Shown in pieces: positions 6,718 through 7,354 of a DNA stretch of 7,354 bases. Where the stretch lies: the NCBI GenBank assembly GCA_905233295.1, contig CAJODX010000051.1:1-7354 (forward strand). The letters run 5' to 3'. The notes under the pieces were generated by a model, which ran no database searches, was not told where the DNA came from, and worked only from the letters and a program-made list of their open reading frames with translations. This DNA comes from an uncultured Synergistales bacterium (GTDB lineage: Bacteria; Synergistota; Synergistia; Synergistales; Aminobacteriaceae). The translations under genes and the position numbers were made by a program. Every line of letters starts with the position of its first letter. The first letter of the stretch is position 1.

Positions 6718-6743
6718 ATTGTAAACCTGCCTGAGTTTACAAT
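6718..6743. repeat. Inverted repeat ATTGTAAAC-N8-GTTTACAAT
   Basis: Perfect 9-base arms (6718-6726 and 6735-6743) surround the loop CTGCCTGA. On the plus strand T-rich sequence follows (TTTTTT from about 6748), so it could be a weak terminator, although the stem is AT-rich with only two G/C pairs per arm. It could equally be an operator: the arms match the half-sites of biotin repressor BirA operators (TTGTAAACC...GGTTTACAA), but the known spacing is 14-16 bases and here it is about ten shorter. The repeat itself is certain and its function is not. Confidence 0.6.
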
Positions 6744-6780
6744 CGAATTTTTTCAATTTTTTTCGGTTAAAAAAAAAATT

Positions 6781-6802
6781 TGCCACAACATGTGCCACAA
6801 CA
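6781..6802. repeat. Direct repeat TGCCACAACA x2, 12-base period
   Basis: Two identical copies of TGCCACAACA (6781-6790 and 6793-6802) are separated by TG. The GC-containing repeat stands out in a stretch that is otherwise almost only A and T. Between and across the copies is the odd palindrome TGTG-C-CACA (6791-6799). It may be a protein binding site; no known family was recognised. Confidence 0.5.
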
Positions 6803-6939
6803 AAAATATAAAAATTTCTTAGCATTCATAAAATTTCACAAAGAAAAATTTTTCGATAACATTACGATTTTTTCTTTTGCGATTCATCGTGTTCATCTGA
6901 AAAGTAAAAGCTGTTGCTCTGGAATTTTAAAATCGTCGA

Positions 6940-7006
6940 AAAAAAAATTGAAAAAAATTTTTGCGAAATTTAATTTTTCAGCTAAAAAAACGAATTTTTA
7001 TTTTTT
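6940..7006. promoter_or_regulatory. Phased A/T-tracts upstream of the rRNA promoter (likely curved DNA)
   Basis: Runs of A or T centred near 6944, 6955, 6968, 6976, 6987, 6997 and 7004 recur at roughly 8-12 bases, close to the helical repeat, and continue as an A/T-only block to 7052 directly upstream of the -35. Such tracts bend DNA, and AT-rich sequence just upstream of rRNA promoters commonly acts as UP element for the polymerase alpha subunit. The role is inferred from position. Confidence 0.45.
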
Positions 7007-7052
7007 ATAAAACAATGCAACGAGAGGATTTATAAATTAAAAAATAAAAAAT

Positions 7053-7080
7053 TTGACATTTTAAAAAAATAGCGTATAAT
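7053..7080 (+). promoter_or_regulatory. rRNA operon promoter (sigma-A)
   Basis: TTGACA (7053-7058) and TATAAT (7075-7080) are both perfect matches, with a 16-base spacer and an A/T-only upstream block resembling an UP element. Transcription should begin near 7087, about 180 bases before mature 16S rRNA. I found no second promoter of similar quality upstream. Confidence 0.88.
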
Positions 7081-7086
7081 TTTCCC

Positions 7087-7267
7087 TGTTGCGCTTGAGA
7101 GAGGCAGACACTGAAGAAGAAGGAGAGCCTCAGGTTCAAGACGCACCGAGAAGAAATTTTATCATTTTCTTCAGTTATTTTGACAGAGTAAAATTACAGA
7201 TGAGAAGTAAGTTTTTATTTTTGCGAAAATAAGCCAGAGTAATTTTTTAAAGATTAAATTCAAAGAT
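7087..7267 (+). ncRNA. 16S precursor leader with hairpins
   Basis: The transcribed leader begins with a long hairpin: GCG-CTTGA (7091-7098) pairs with TCAAG-a-CGC (7136-7144, one bulged A) and GAGGC (7101-7105) with GCCTC (7127-7131). The loop of this hairpin carries ACTGAAGAA (7110-7118), which is also complementary over nine bases to TTCTTCAGT (7167-7175), so a pseudoknot or an alternative fold is possible. A second hairpin, TTATTTT-TGCG-AAAATAA, lies at 7215-7232. In bacteria the leader usually also pairs with sequence after 16S to form the processing stem; that partner is outside the window. No clear boxA (TGCTCTTTA) was found. Confidence 0.6.
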
Positions 7268-7354
7268 TAAACTGAGAGTTTGATCCTGGCTCAGGATCAA
7301 CGCTGGCGGCGTGCGTAACACATGCAAGTTGAGCGACGGAGATGGAAGCTGGAG
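7268..7354 (+). rRNA. rrs: 16S ribosomal RNA, 5' end (runs off the window)
   Basis: The universal 16S start is present: GAGAGTTTGATCCTGGCTCA then ACGCTGGCGGC and TAACACATGCAAG. Aligning by eye to E. coli puts the mature 5' end near 7268; the exact end is uncertain by a few bases. Only about 87 bases are visible, covering the 5' central-pseudoknot strand, helix 3 and the start of helix 6. Two places differ from the common form: CAACGCTGG where most bacteria have GAACGCTGG (about E. coli position 31), and GTTGAGCG where GTCGAACG is usual. The gene reads away from the minus-strand block. Confidence 0.97.

Larger units (their letters stand above)
6512..7052. other. Long AT-rich intergenic region between mrp and the rRNA operon
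   Basis: No credible gene was found. The open frames here encode Lys/Phe/Asn-rich peptides of about 70 residues with no recognisable motif, as expected from A- and T-runs. I see no tRNA cloverleaf and no CRISPR spacing. Short structures include a 15-base odd palindrome around 6598-6612 (AAATGAA-T-TTCATTT) next to a TATAAT at 6617-6622 that lacks a convincing -35, a 9+9 inverted repeat at 6718-6743, a direct repeat at 6781-6802 and phased A-tracts at 6940-7006. They are listed separately where they stand out. Confidence 0.7.

Noticed and set aside
6485..6825. Two overlapping minus-strand open frames of 72 codons each
   Set aside because: Low-complexity products of A/T-rich DNA, mutually overlapping; one covers the mrp promoter.
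6780..7010. Plus-strand open frame of 76 codons upstream of the rRNA promoter
   Set aside because: Lys/Phe-rich product of A/T-runs, no ribosome binding site, no recognised family, ends in the curved promoter region.
6443..7052. tRNA or CRISPR in the long intergenic stretch
   Set aside because: No cloverleaf or T-loop consensus and no regular repeat-spacer pattern; the composition is A/T-runs.

Overview
The window looks like a low-GC, anaerobe-type bacterial chromosome with flagella. ctsR-clpC, azlCD, fliR and an Mrp-family ATPase are all full-length and on the minus strand. They lie upstream of, and divergent from, a plus-strand 16S rRNA gene whose first ~87 bases close the window. The style of ClpC and the direct ctsR-clpC pairing without mcsA/mcsB suggest an uncultured Synergistota-like or deep Clostridia/Negativicutes-like organism. 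That placement is a weak inference, and the 16S fragment is too short to settle it.

Layout from left to right. (1) 1-~750 is an accessory segment: the N-terminal ~195 codons of a type I restriction specificity subunit (hsdS, running off the left edge), preceded by a decayed C-terminal remnant of a tyrosine recombinase of the kind that accompanies shuffling hsdS genes. The remnant stops 10 bases from the end of azlD, so the core/accessory junction is at about 745-755. (2) 755-4758 is a tight leftward unit ctsR-clpC-azlC-azlD (heat-shock repressor, ClpC unfoldase, two-subunit branched-chain amino acid exporter). It has a good sigma-A promoter at 4789-4817, overlapped by a 7-3-7 direct repeat that fits the CtsR operator. 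(3) 4825-6442 is a leftward mrp-fliR pair (Fe-S/MinD-like ATPase and flagellar export-gate protein) with a promoter near 6484-6511. (4) 6443-7052 is a ~600-base, very AT-rich stretch without credible genes. It holds a 9+9 bp inverted repeat, a short tandem direct repeat and phased A-tracts. (5) 7053-7354 holds a near-ideal rRNA promoter (TTGACA-16-TATAAT), a structured ~180-base leader and the 5' end of 16S rRNA.

How the parts fit: CtsR probably represses its own operon, and that operon may also carry amino acid export, because clpC and azlC are separated by three bases. The CtsR wing lacks the tetraglycine thermosensor loop known from Bacillus, and no McsA/McsB kinase genes lie in the operon, so heat control may work differently here. 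I found no convincing entirely new system. The best leads are the CtsR variant with its extended operon, and the decayed recombinase/hsdS locus.
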